DNA from: Staphylotrichum longicolle
Taxonomy: Eukaryota > Ascomycota > Sordariomycetes > Sordariales > Chaetomiaceae
Direction: 5' to 3'
Length of the DNA: 64,000 bases
Assembly: GCA_019096155.1 (NCBI GenBank)
Contig: JAHCVI010000001.1
Span: forward strand, 6,448,001-6,512,000
Position numbers and translations under genes: made by a program. The notes below the pieces were generated by a model that was not told where the DNA came from, made no database searches, and saw only the letters and a list, made by a program, of their open reading frames with translations. This document shows, in pieces, positions 47,562 to 59,302 of this stretch. Numbering within the stretch: position 1 is the first letter of the stretch; each line of letters starts with the position of its first letter.

Positions 47562-50221
47562 GGAAAGAAAAAGACGAGGATGAGAATGAGAAATGAAGAG
47601 AAGGGTGCCCGTGGGATGGTATGGGGGACGGGATAGGGGACGAGATGGAGGACAGAACGACTGACGGAACAGGGATAAGTGGCGGGGATGGGCTATGGGA
47701 TACGTGACGGAACGAGGCAGGGGAGGAGGGACGGGGCGAGGAAAGGGATGGAGTAAGGGATGAGCTACGGATGAGCTACGGGATGAGCGACGGGACAAGG
47801 AAGGCTCAACCCCCTTGTCACTTCACGAGTCATTTTCTTCCGCGGAAGAGGCTAAGAGGAGGCCGCTGCAGGCCTTCTCAGGCATGGGACATATTCAGGG
47901 GGCGGCGGGGCTGGCCGGAGGGACAACAGCCCAACTTTTGCGTCTTCGACACGCATATCTTCACTTCGCGAGGTGTCGTTACTACGTTTCTGCTCTTCTT
48001 TTTCGGTACACGGCGGTTCGGGTAATGTGTGTATATAAAATCCGGGCAACTTTAGGGTTCACTTCATGGGCGGAGCCCGGCGTGCATTCGCCGGCTGGCA
48101 GGCTGGTCTTTTTATGGAGGGGACGGGAATTTCGGAGAGGTGTGTCAACAAAAAAAACACACAGACAGGGAGATCAGGTCGGCGAGTGATCTGGTGGCAA
48201 CCAAGAGAAAGAGGACGGCATGGATTATCTTTAGATACGCTGAAAGCCATACATCCCTCAACAAACCCCTTTCCGGCGCTATCTGCCAGTATCATCAGTC
48301 CCGAGAAAAACGCCTGGCAAGTTGGTGATTACACCAAAAGAATCGGACTCGAGCCTCGGACTCGGCCGAGGAACAACACCAACCAAAGAGACGTCATCTG
48401 CCCGACCAACCAAACACGCGGAATCACTGCCTCGTCCGATCTGATCCACCGTCCCGGCTGCTTCGAGATCAGGCAGATCAGGCTGGATCGGGGCTGGGTT
48501 GGGTTCAGGGGTGCTTTTCGGCGGCGACCTGAGGTATGTACCCCGTTTCGTTTCAGGTTCCACTGCCACAGCCGGCCTGGCCCCTGCAGCTCTGCAGAGC
48601 CACTCAGCCCAGCCCAGCCCAGGCTGCCCAGCCCAAGCCGTGGGGAAGATCAGCGCAGGCGAACTAGTGGTTGCCGGGACTGGGGACTTGGGGTGTGGTA
48701 GGGCTGAGTGGACTCGGTAAAGGTTCAGGTTCAGGTTCAGGTTCAGTTTGACGGTGGGCCGGCAGTTATGCTGATGGCATCGTGTGGACGTCGGTGTTGC
48801 GGAGGAGGGAACGGGGCCTGGGTGTCTGGTTCACCTGACACCACGCGTTGGGAACCAACTCGCTGAAGCTTTGTAGGAAGCTCACCGAGCAAGGGAGAGA
48901 GCCTGTGGTTTTGGTTGGTGTCGACCTGCTGCCTGGGTAGACAGCTTCTCCAAGTGATGATGTCTCTAAGTGAGCTGCCGTATGAGATGGTTGCTTCTCG
49001 AAACCCACGAGATTCTACTTAAATGTGCCCCGACCTGGTCTGGCATCAACCTTTCTTTACCAAATTACTCAGGCATACACTTCACGACTAGCAATTAACT
49101 CAATATCATCAAAGTTCATTCCTCAACCCTTGGACGGGCTCCTGAAATAGATCTCTGGTACCTCATCTCGGTAAATCCTCCACTTACCTCTGTACTCAGC
49201 CCAGCCCGTCTTCCTTCACGTTAGAACTAACCACATGTCAGGGGACAACCGCCCAGAATACATACCAAAGTATATCAAAGTCAGCTTATACACCATACCA
49301 TGTACACAATCAAGGGCCAATCTCATACCTCGGGAGCACCGGCCTACCCTGCATCAACCGCCAGCAGCGGGTCGAATCAAAGGCATGCATCGGCCGGGCA
49401 TTACTCTTTGAACCGGTGGTTCAATGAGTCCAAGACGGAACAGCCTTGGAGCCCAGCCAACTCGCGAGGATATCAGCCTCAGCCTGTAGAACCACAAGTG
49501 AATGGGGTAACGAAATCGACGTGAGAAGAATGGCTTTTGGTGTTCTGGTGAATTGGGGTGGCTGATATTGAACTGGGATACTTGAATTTCGACTTTTTCT
49601 TTTCTTCTACTTAAGCTAGTTCTGAAAGAACAATGGGGTTTTCTTCTCATTCGAGCAACGCCAATGACCGGGTCATTGGGACCAATGGGTAGCACCAGAC
49701 AAGGGGCACTGATCTTTTACATTCTTTCATATTGCACATCATTGGTCTAGTAGTTGTTTTGCTCCTAGGGAACAGTGACATAGAAGTTGCAGCGTCATTC
49801 ATCTCTACCCAGTGCTGCCACGAAGTCGAAACACCATCGGAGATGGTATGGTGTCAAAGGTTGCCCCTCAGAGAAACCGGGGTATTGTCTCCGTCATGTC
49901 TCGGCAATACAACGCTGCCGGCTGGTGTAAGCACCACGCATGGACTGAGTTGGTTTATTTCTGCATGGCGTCCACTATCAGCCACGGACCCTGTCCTATT
50001 CGACAACCGCACTTCGACTCCTGTCCCGCGTCAGCTGCACTGCAGGGCCCATGCCTGGGTATCACGACATACCGGGTTCTCCTCTTTCGTCGATGCAAGC
50101 GGGGAACATTACGATGGCTTCTTGCAGTGGTATAAGTATCATGGTGCCGATTAATCGGCGCAAGTGTCTCGGGCCACAGCGTCGATTTTGACAAGTCCAT
50201 GCTCGGTCTGCCAACACAAAG
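47562..50221. other. Intergenic 2.7 kb between the C2H2 and GMC genes
   Basis: No gene recognised. 47.57-47.8 kb is G-rich with imperfect GGGAYGRG repeats. Four to five tandem GGTTCA hexamers lie at 48722-48746. The open frame 48066-48701 (211 codons) has no visible domain and shifting composition, so I do not call it. Confidence 0.55.
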
Positions 50222-52119
50222 ATGCTGGGCCCAATCTTGACCTCGCTGTTGCTCACCGCAGCAACGGGATTGGCCGAGGACAGCTTTAAACCGCCGCGTG
50301 CCCAAGTATACGACTATGTAAGTGAGACCGCAGGACTTGTTTGGAAGTCTTAGCTCACTTTCGCAAGATCATTGTCGGAGGAGGCACCGCGGGAAATGCC
50401 CTCGCGACACGCCTCAGCCAAGGGCTGAAGAAGGCCAGCATCCTCGTTATCGAAGCCGGCCCCGCCGCCCTCCATGAAGACGGCATCAACGTGCCCGGCC
50501 TCAAGGGTTCAACTCTCGGCGGCAAGTACGACTGGAACTTCACCACCGTCCCCCAGCCGTACCTCAAGAACCGCAGCATCTTCACCCCGCGCGGCCGCGT
50601 CCTGGGCGGGACGTCCGCCCTGAACTTCCTGACCTGGGACCGCGCCTCGGCCGTCGAGTACGACAACTGGGAAGCCGTGGGCAACCCCGGGTGGAACTGG
50701 CGCACCATGACGGCCGCCATGGAGAAGGCCGAGACGTACGTCAACGGCCCTCCCGGGTCCGGCACCTCGGGCCCCATCCACGCCGTCATCAACCGCGTCG
50801 TCCCCGTACACCAAGAATCCTTCATACCCACCGTCTCCGCCAACTTCCCCATCCCCTACAACCCCGACTCCCTCCAGGGCAACCCCATCGGCGTCATGTA
50901 CCAGCCCGAAAACATCAACCCGGCCTCCTACAACCGCTCCTACTCCGCCAACGCCTACCTCCCGCTCGCCGGCCCCAACCTCTCCCTCCTCACCAACACC
51001 CTCGTCACCAAAATCACCTTCTCCCCCTCACCACCCAGCCCCCGCGGCAAACAACAACAACAACAACCCCTCCTGCGCGCCACGGGCGTGACCCTCGCCA
51101 ACGGCACGACCCTCGCGGCGCGGCACACCGTCATCCTCGCCGCCGGCGCCATCGGCACCCCGCACCTCCTCGAGCTTTCGGGCATCGGCAACGCCACGCT
51201 GCTCCGCGCCGCCGGCATCGCCCCACAACTCGTCGACCTGCCCGGCGTGGGCGAGCACTACCAGGACCACCTGCGCGTGCAGGTCTCGTACCAGCTGAGG
51301 GACGAGTACCTGGCGGGCGACGAGCTCAACACCAACGCGACCTTCGCCGCGGAGGAGTGGGCGAAGCGGCTGCGCGGGGAGCCCGGGTTCTACGACGACA
51401 CGGGCGGCGGGTACGTGTTTGCGGACTGGAAGCGGGTGGTGCCGGGCGGGGAGGACGGGGCGTTGGTGAGGCTCGCGAGGGGGGTCGTGAACGGGGGGAA
51501 GGGCAGGGCAGACGTCGGGCTGAGGAAGCAGCTAGAGATGCTGGGCGATGCGCGGGTGCCGCAGGTAGAGGTCATCTACTCGGACGGGTATACCGGCGTG
51601 AGGGGGTATCCGCCGGCTGGGTCGGCGCTGTACGGGAAGGGGTTCTTCACGCTGATCGGGGGCCTGATGCACCCGCTGAGCCGCGGGAGTGTGCATGTGA
51701 ACCCGGCGGACCCCGGGGGCAAGCCGGTGATTGATCCGAGGTTTCTGGACAATGAGTATGACCTGGCCGGGGTGGTCGAGATTCTCAAGTTTTGCAGGAG
51801 GATTGCGCGCGCCGAGCCGCTGCGGTCGCTGTGGGTGCAGGAGTATGAGCCGGGCGAGGCGCTGGTGCGGACGGACGAGGACTGGAAAGAGTATATTCGG
51901 AACACGACGCTGACCATCTTCCATCCGATGGGCACGGCGGCAATGCTGCCGAGGAAGGATGGCGGCGTGGTCGACTCCAAGCTGACTGTGTATGGGACGG
52001 CGAACTTGAGGGTGGTTGACGCCAGCATCATTCCGGTCGAGATCTCGGCCCATCCCCAGACTGCTGTCTACGGGATTGCCGAGCGGGCGGCTGAGATCAT
52101 CATTGCTGCGCACCGCTGA
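50222..52119 (+). CDS. Secreted GMC oxidoreductase (FAD-dependent alcohol/sugar oxidase or dehydrogenase, AA3-like)
   Basis: Flavoenzyme oxidising an alcohol or sugar, possibly providing H2O2 or electrons. Exons 50222-50317 and 50368-52119 give 615 residues; the 50-nt intron splits VYDY from IIVGGGTAGNALATRLSQ. Residues 1-18 are a signal peptide (LTSLLLTAATGLA). The FAD dinucleotide fold is complete: GGGTAGNALA, then IEAG, then GRVLGGTSALNF (GMC signature 1) and HTVILAAGAIGTPHLLELSG (signature 2). The C-terminal active-site pair is the His of FHPMGTAAM and the His of ISAHPQTAVYG, 40-50 residues apart. Sequence alone does not separate aryl-alcohol oxidase, glucose oxidase/dehydrogenase or choline dehydrogenase-like members. 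GC bias at third positions is strong. Confidence 0.93.
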
Positions 52120-53486
52120 GGTCAACCCCCGAGTCTGCCGCAGCCAACATGGTTTTGAGGGAAAGAATGGAGTCTATCTAGCATTTGTGTTGAGTAGACA
52201 CGTACAATACAGGTCTCTTCTCCTACTGGCTGTACCGTCAGTGATGTTGTTCCACTGGCTGTTTTATTCCTTTTGATGTGGGTGGACATGGTCCCGTCAT
52301 GGTCCTGACGAATATCCATGAAAGCAACCATGAACCTCAGAGCCCGCAGCTCAAGGCTGCATGGCTCGTACATGGTCCCATGTGTCGTTCTGCGGCTGCC
52401 AGTTTCAGGCCGCTGCGTGAGAAGGAGGAACACACTCTCGTAGCTGGATGCGTCAAGGCCGGAAATGGCAGGATCCATGCTTTTCTTGGCTTGCATGTTC
52501 TGGAATGATGGCTTTGTATGTGATGTGATGCCACTTTGCGGTTGTTGGATGAAGGTGACCTGATTCCTAGGCGTAGCGAACCCCGGCCAGATTTAGACCC
52601 ATTCTCACCCCACGGCGGTGTTTGTCTCTCTTGCCTGCTTCATCCTGTCAAACCATTTTTTTTTGTTGTTTGAGTAGACAGAATCTTGGGATATAGATGT
52701 TGTGAGGAGACCCTGCGCACACCGCTGGGTTGAGGGATATATTGTTGTACTCATGTGGAGTCTCACAACCATCGGCAAATCCGGACGTTGATGGGCAACG
52801 CGTGGTGGTGATGATGAGGTTGAGGTTGGGATGTGGAGTCGTGGACCCTTGATTGTGTGTCGATCGCGAATCCTTGCAAAACCGGTGGGGTTGTGCGACG
52901 CTGCACGGGCTTGGCACCAAATTTGCGAACTCAGGCGGTGCAATCCCCCAATGGCGGAGCTCGAGTGGGGGCAGCCTTGAGCTTGTTGTGGACCCGATGC
53001 GCGGGGGAGCTGGGGCAGATCAGGCGTGTGGTTGGCCAATGCCCCACCACGCAGCGCAGGCGTGATCGGTCTGCACCAAAGATAACCGGGCAACCACCCT
53101 CGACTTTTTTGTGCCCCTCTCCTTCCTGCTGTGCCATGCTCTGCACCGACCCGAAGAAGATCGGGCTCACGACGTGACGAAGGCGTTTTTGAAGTTTCAT
53201 GGACCAAATATCTGCACCGGCCGGCCGGGTTCAGAGCCCGCAAGAGGACCAGGAACGGTCGTCTGCGGCAAGAAATCAACAAAAACAACACCAAACACCC
53301 GACGCGCTGGACGCGCAGGACACGCACGGCACGCGGACACCCAAGTTCGGCCCAAGCAGTGCGACTTTGAGCCCCAGAAGTCGCCCGGGGTCGTCAGGGT
53401 CGCTTGCCACGACAGCCGTGGCGAGCCCGGGACGTCCAACAGACTTGCGATCTGTTTCGAGAACACAGAATCTTGAACCGAGCACC
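52120..53486. other. Intergenic 1.4 kb upstream of the MFS gene
   Basis: GMC 3' region and MFS promoter. No gene recognised; no shared motif with the GMC promoter was noticed by eye. Confidence 0.55.
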
Positions 53487-55826
53487 ATGAGCCTCCTTGT
53501 TGTGCTGGCAAAGCTTGCTGCCTTCACGGTATGTCAGCACCTAGGATACTTCACGTTGCTCTTGCGTTGTGGATTTACTGACCGCCATGTTGATGCTAGG
53601 ATGTGTTTCTCTCCGGCCTTGTATGTTGCTGCTCGTCGTTGCAGACTCGTGGCTTGTTTTGTTGACTGGACCTAGATCATCCCCCTGATTCCAGCAGTCA
53701 TCCAAACCCATGCTCATATTCCCCATCAGCAAGGTACGTACAGCCTGCTAACGGTGCAGACCCTGCGGCTGCGGTGCTGACACAACTCTGCGTCTCAGTC
53801 CAAATATGGATATCGGTGTTTGTCTCTGCCCATGGCGGCGCCTTCGCCGCCGTGTCTCGTAAGCCACCGAATTCTGCGAGATCTCTCCTGACCCTGGACG
53901 CTGACACAGGTTTCAAAAGCCTTAATGCCTTTTCTCACACGCCAGGGCCCGGCAGTCTATGCCGTACTCGTTGCCGGCCTCGTTTGCTCTGCCGCTGCAT
54001 TCGCCCTTCTCCAAGCTTCATGTGGTCTTTCTCTCTTGATTCTTGCACGGGTCATTCAGGGCTTCGCAGCCGCTGCTATCACTGCTGCGTCCTCTGCGCT
54101 CCTCGCTCCGGCAACCAGAAACGGTTCGATGTCTAGCTTGTCATTGCTTACGCCAGCAACCATCCAAAGCACGGCGATGGCAACAGCCCCCGTTGTCGCC
54201 GGATTGCTGCACCACCGCTTCGACGTTGGTGCCGTGTTCTACTGCGCCTACGCCCTAGTGGTTCTCAATCTCGTGCTGTCTCTCGTCGCCATCAACACCA
54301 AACCAATCCGTCAAGCTAATGGGATGGACGAGACGGCAGGTCTTCGCACAGACCCAGAACCGGCTGGCTATGGCACAATGCCGTCCGAGGCGGGCGGGTA
54401 TAGCAGGAGGTCCTCGCGGTCCATCTCCCCAACATCGCTGCCTGCTGCGGAATCGAGCCAGCGACCTTCTCCCGCAAACCTCGCCACAACCCCCTGGAGC
54501 CCCCGGCTCGTGGTTGCCTTGGCCGGGTACTTTGTCGTCGGTCTGCTTACCTCGGCACTTTACGGCGTCCTTCCGCTCTTTGTGCAGCGTCACCTTCACT
54601 GGTCGGTGCTGACAACCGGGTCCATGTTTGCTCCGCTGTCGGCACCCGCTGCTGTGATGGGCCCGTTCGCCGGCATGCTTGCCACGCGGGTGCCTAGGGC
54701 GGCACGGTTCCTCACGGCCATCGGCTTCTTTGCCTGCATCCCCGTGTTTATCTACCTAGGTCAGATCTGGGCCAACAAGTCGCTCGTGGAGCACGGCTTC
54801 CTGTTGACGCTCAGTGGCCTCTCACTGGCCATTGGCCTCTGCGGAGATTCACTGGCCAAGGAGATCGTGAATGCGGTGGGTTCCTCGACCCGCGACCCCT
54901 GGAGCGCCGCCGCCCTGGCCACCAATCTTCCAACCCTTGCCAACGCGTGGGGCAGCCTTGCTGGACCTCTGTTCGCAGGTGCCATTAGTTGGCTTTGGGG
55001 TTGGCAGACGATGAGCATCTCGTTGGCTGCCGTGGCCGCAGGTGCAGGTGTCCTCTCGCTCCTTTTTGTGCAGGGCTGGATCTGGGACCCCTATCCAGAT
55101 GTCTACAGCCAACGCCTGGAACCTAGCTCCGATGAGGAGTCGGCCCCCTTGCTGGCCAACGAGCGCTCGAACCGAAACTTGTACGGACAGCCGGAAGGCC
55201 ACAGCAGCAGAAAGGATCCATTCTTCCGAGAGAGACAAGACTCGGATGATGTCTCTCCCCACACTCGCAGCGAGACAGACGGCAAGCGCCGCTCTCACCG
55301 CCGCCACTTTAGCGTCGACAACTTCTCCGTCGCCACCACCACAACCCCGGGCAGCCTGGACTCATCCACCTCGTCCGTCCGCTTCCAGGCAGCGCTCGAG
55401 ACGCCGGTGCAAGGCTCTGCCGCCAAACGCCCGCAGACGGGCGACAGCGGGAGCAAAGCGAGCACCGAGCGCCGCTACGTCATGCGCGAGGCGCCGCATG
55501 CGTCCGCCACCGACCCGCTGCTCGCTGCAGGCAGCCTGTATGTCATCGACGAGGAGCGCGACACGGCGCGGGGAACGGAGCGCCAGCGGCAGAAGCGGCG
55601 GGTGGTCGTCTTCCCCGAGGGGTCCGCGCCGCCGGAGCTGCTTGCGCGTCACCGCCACCATGTCGTCGCTATCAACGCGCTGGATGGCACCGCGCAGATG
55701 GTTGCCGAGAGCACGGATAACCATGCCGTGCATGTCACCGAGGAAGACGGCGAGGGGGAGCAGGCGTTTGAGGAGGGAACCTCGCGGCGCTATGTGGTTG
55801 TTGTCGTTGAAGGGGAGGATGCTTAA
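53487..55826 (+). CDS. Major facilitator superfamily transporter with long cytosolic tail
   Basis: Proton-coupled membrane transporter, probably drug/H+ antiporter-like; substrate unknown. Five exons: 53487-53528, 53600-53620 (21 nt), 53676-53733, 53799-53858, 53920-55826, giving 695 residues. The small exons build MSLLVVLAKLAAFT-DVFLSGL-IIPLIPAVIQTHAHIP-VQIWISVFVSAHGGAFAAVS-PLMPFLTRQG, i.e. TM1, TM2 and the loop carrying the family motif in weak form. Later helices include LILARVIQGFAAAAITAASS (the RxxQG motif), APVVAGLLHHRF, LVVALAGYFVVGLLTSALYG and LAIGLCGDSLAKEIV. A polar 80-residue loop separates the two halves. About 260 C-terminal residues after the last helix are Ser/Arg/Glu-rich, unusual for the family in length. 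Confidence 0.9.
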
Positions 55827-56714
55827 TGTGCGTTTGAGGAGCGGCTGAAAGGCCTGGTTAATGAGAAAAGGGGGGAGATGAGAGGGGCTGGATACCATAC
55901 CTGGTACCCGGGTTGATATGACGATGTGTATGTACATAACGACGATGATGACGACGACGCAGATACCCTGAGACGATACGTTGGCAGGCCAGTTTGGAAT
56001 TTACAGCTCGTTGCTTCTGCATTATGAACGATCCTGCAGCATTGCCCGCCTCCTTGGTCTCTGTACATACTTGACGTCAGAAAACAGCTGAAGAAGCCAC
56101 CACTGGTCGTACGAGAAATCTCGGCTTCTTCAGTGAGGGCTGAAACTGCGGCAACATGCGCAGAACTTGCGTGAGACTGACAAGGTCCTCGATGACGTGT
56201 TATTTATATGCTGCCACATGGGTTGAGCAGATGCCGGTCACTCCTCATCGCCCTTTTCCCTTCGACCATCACGCCTCAAGCCTCTCCAAGCATTCACTTC
56301 ACTTCTCGCATCCAACTGACGACACACTTTACTCCCAACTATATCTCTCTTTCCTTGCTTCTAAGCTGATCCAGATGATGCAGAGATTTGATGTCCGTCT
56401 GTCCAGGTTGGACGTATATTTCAGAAACTGCCCCAACTTTTCCAGTATGGCCGCCTCAGCACCCAAGAGCTTGATGCATTTCTAAAACGGCATAATGTAC
56501 AGCACCGCGCACCCTTCGCAGCATCACGCCCCCCTTCACGTCACCTCGTCCCTTTTGCACCGTCACCCTTCGACATCCCCTTCGCGATACCCCAAGGCCC
56601 TCGGCTATAAATCTATGTGCCCCCTTGCCCAAACTTGAACCCCTTCTCCCAAAATCAAAACCAAAATACCAAAAAAAAAAGTCTTAGTGAAATCTTTCAA
56701 AAGTTTACAACGCA
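55827..56714. other. Spacer between the MFS gene and a small-protein gene
   Basis: No gene recognised; a run of ten A at about 56670 lies in the likely 5' leader of the next gene. Confidence 0.55.
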
Positions 56715-57564
56715 ATGCCATCCCGCCTTGCCACCGCCGCTGCTGTCGCTGACGTCGTCGGCACCTCCTTCCTTCTGGGCGCTGTGGTAAGTTCCCCCCC
56801 TGAAATTCCTCAAGTCCCATATTTTGCACTCCCCCCAACCTGCCGCCCCCCAATCTTTCTTGCCTTCCTTCCCTTCCATTTCTTTTCCTTTTTCGTCTCT
56901 CACCTACCGCCAACCGCTGCATACCGGCTGGTGTCCCCTGTACCAACTCAACTCCAACACTGTCCCCCCTTTTCTCCGCCCCTCCCCACCTGACGGGCGC
57001 TCTTTGGCTGGTCGACTGGTGGATGTCGACTGTTGCACAATCGAAGTCGACAGCCACGTCTCAGCCAGCCAACGGCCCTCAAAAGCCGTTGGTCAGACAG
57101 TAGCTGGGAGAAAGGATCATCAATCGAGAAAACATACAACACCACAACGTCAGTCAACCACCGTGCATTTGCGTATCACCACCCCGTACCTTAAAAAAAG
57201 TAGAAAAACCCCCAAGAGCCAACGCACTGACACGCGAACGAAACAGACCTACACCCTCATCTTCGCCACAGCCTGCCTCGACACGCGCGGCGGCAGCAGC
57301 AGCGCCGACCCCGCCCCCGCCACCGCCCCCGCCGCGGCGCCAAGCGGCGGCGGTAGTCGCGACTCGGAGGGTGGTGCTGGTGCCGCTGCCGCCGTTGGGG
57401 CGGAGGAAGTGGTCACGGGTCCAGCGGCAGGGGACCAGGAGGGCGGTGATGGGCCTGGGGGGAGCGAGGGGCCCGGGAACAGCGAAGGGGAGGGCGAGGA
57501 TGGGCTGGAGGATCGTGTCTTTGGGCGGTGGGTGCAGGATTGGGGGTGGTTGTGGTGGGTTTGA
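56715..57564 (+). CDS. Small Gly/Ala-rich protein with one hydrophobic segment, unknown
   Basis: Not recognised. Proposed exons 56715-56786 and 57247-57564 give 129 residues. Exon 1 ends at a strong donor (GTGGTAAGTT) and the acceptor AACAG at 57246, preceded by a CTGAC branch, keeps frame across 460 nt. The junction creates VVGTSFLLGAVTYTLIFATA, one apolar stretch of about 20 residues near residues 14-34 that could be a membrane anchor. The rest is Gly/Ser/Ala/Glu-rich and ends WVQDWGWLWWV. The intron is long for this genome. An alternative is that the 5' exon belongs to a shorter or non-coding transcript. Confidence 0.5.
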
Positions 57565-58362
57565 AGTTTTGGGGAGGAAGTTTGTTTTTTTTTTTTTTGG
57601 TGTGGGTGGGGGGGGGATGGGAACTTGGGAGTCTGGGGTGATTAGTGAGATTTATTAAATCAATTTGAGGAGACTGAAGAGAAAGCGAGTTGGTAAATGG
57701 GAGCCGGTCTCGAGTGAGTGGGTAGAGAATGGTGGGCATGCTTTGCTTCTGTGTTGAGGCCGCTCCTGGGGATAAAACGGGGCTGGAACTGTTTCAAAGA
57801 CCACACTAGGCAAGTTGCCTGTGAATACCTGAGATCTATGAGATGGGATACACCCCTACTCGGTTGTAAGACAGCAGAAGAGAACGACCCATGAGCTACG
57901 AGCAGCTATTCTTCAGGAGCTGCTCTTGCCTTGAGCGGTAAGGTAACGGCTCTTGGGGCAGGTGTGGTCGTCATTTGGTCAGGACAAGTGGAGGAATTGC
58001 TCCCATTGTGACCTGCTGCTCTGGGCCCTCCCTATCTTCGGACTTGTTGTGCAGACGGGGTTAATCCTGAGCCCGCGGGACTGTCTTTCCCTGGACCCCA
58101 CGATACAGAACCACAGACCTGACACACACTCGCCCTTTCTTTTTCCAGCTCGTTCTTCTCCTACTCTCCTTTGATTTCTGACCAAAAAATAAATGCATGT
58201 TGCAACTGCAGAGGTATCGTTGGCGACTGCCGGGTTTGGGATGTTCCACGAGCGCCCAACAACCCTGTAATCCAGCTCCAACGTTCAATCAGTCATGTCT
58301 ATTTCTATGAAAGCCCATACAAGAAAACAAAACCCTCAAACTCCATCAAACGACGCCCGGGT
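57565..58362. other. Convergent spacer with homopolymers
   Basis: No gene recognised. A run of about 16 T near 57582-57598 and a G-rich run directly after it lie in the 3' flank. Confidence 0.55.
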
Positions 58363-58679
58363 TTACCCAACAACATCGGGCTCCTTCAACTCAAACTTCT
58401 TCTTGGTCTTCTCCCAGCGGAACAACTTGATGTTATTGGGGCCGTCGACGGACTTGGCCTGCTGCCCCTTGACGACGAGGCAGGCCTCGCAACGGTGCGC
58501 CTTGTTGGGCTTGCCGAGGCGGCCGTCGTCGATTTTCCCACAGTACTTGTGGGGGATCTGGTCCTTCCATTCTGCAGAAGTTAGATGAGTGCACTCCCGA
58601 GAGCTTGCTTGGGGGTCAGCGACTTACGGGGCGGGGTACGAGCTGTGGTGCTCGGGTTCTTGGTGTAGGAGTGGCCCAT
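58363..58679 (-). CDS. Small Cys/Lys-rich protein of 86 residues, unknown
   Basis: Not recognised by family, but the gene model is clean. Exons 58679-58628 and 58571-58363 are joined by a 56-nt intron (GTAAGT...CTAAC...TGCAG). The product begins MGHSYTKNPSTTARTPPQWK and contains HKYCGKIDDGRLGKPNKAHR followed by CEACLVVKG, then DGPNNIKLFRWEKTKKKFEL. The CxxC pair and the earlier Cys with nearby His could bind a metal. It is basic overall, with no signal peptide or membrane segment. Perfect splice signals in so short a gene suggest real coding function; role unknown. Confidence 0.72.
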
Positions 58680-59302
58680 TGTAAATATCGGTGTGCTTTA
58701 AGCGCTGTACGAGCTGGCGGTTTGTTGTTGGTGGTTGCTGGTTGATGGTTGAGTAGCCCGAGGTGTGTCGGCTCGGCCCGAAAGAGGTTGATGTTTAAGA
58801 AAGTGAAGAGCTCAAAAGATTGTGACAGCCCCGAGAGTATTGCGTCTTGGATATGACTGCAAAAGGAACCGAAGTGCCCGAATATCCGCTGGATGACCTG
58901 GCCAGATGTTTACCTGAGGTAAGGCATGCACGCTCTGACGTCTATTTCGCGATTGCGATACTCGTTGTACGTACATGAGGTGTACAGATGCAGTTGCATC
59001 TGCATGCTCCGATGGCGTCAGCATCGTTCATAATCCGCCCCCCTGAGCCCTAACCCCCAACGTTTCCTTCACACTGTGCGCACACCCGCATTTTAGGCCT
59101 TTGACAAAGTCACATTCACATTATCATGTTCAAGATACGAGATACCAAGGCACCATGAAGTCACATTCCGAATCGCCTCCAGATTTGATTGGCACCCAAG
59201 AATATGGTGTTCTTGGCTCCAGGGTCCTTCCACACAAGGAGCCGCCGCCTCGGGTGTCTCTTGAGGTCCCCGATTCTCCTTCCCCTACCCCACAGGGACC
59301 TG
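58680..59302. other. Spacer between the 86-residue gene and the HET gene
   Basis: No gene recognised; promoter of the leftward small gene and 3' region of the leftward HET gene. Confidence 0.55.

Noticed and set aside
46935..47798. 287-codon minus-strand frame with poly-Leu
   Set aside because: Antisense of polyglutamine-coding CAG/CAA runs of the C2H2 gene.
48066..48701. 211-codon plus-strand open frame
   Set aside because: No domain, no splice partners, no consistent codon bias; probably chance in GC-rich DNA.
50691..51734. 347-codon Arg/Pro-rich plus-strand frame
   Set aside because: Out-of-frame shadow inside the GMC oxidoreductase, caused by high GC third positions.
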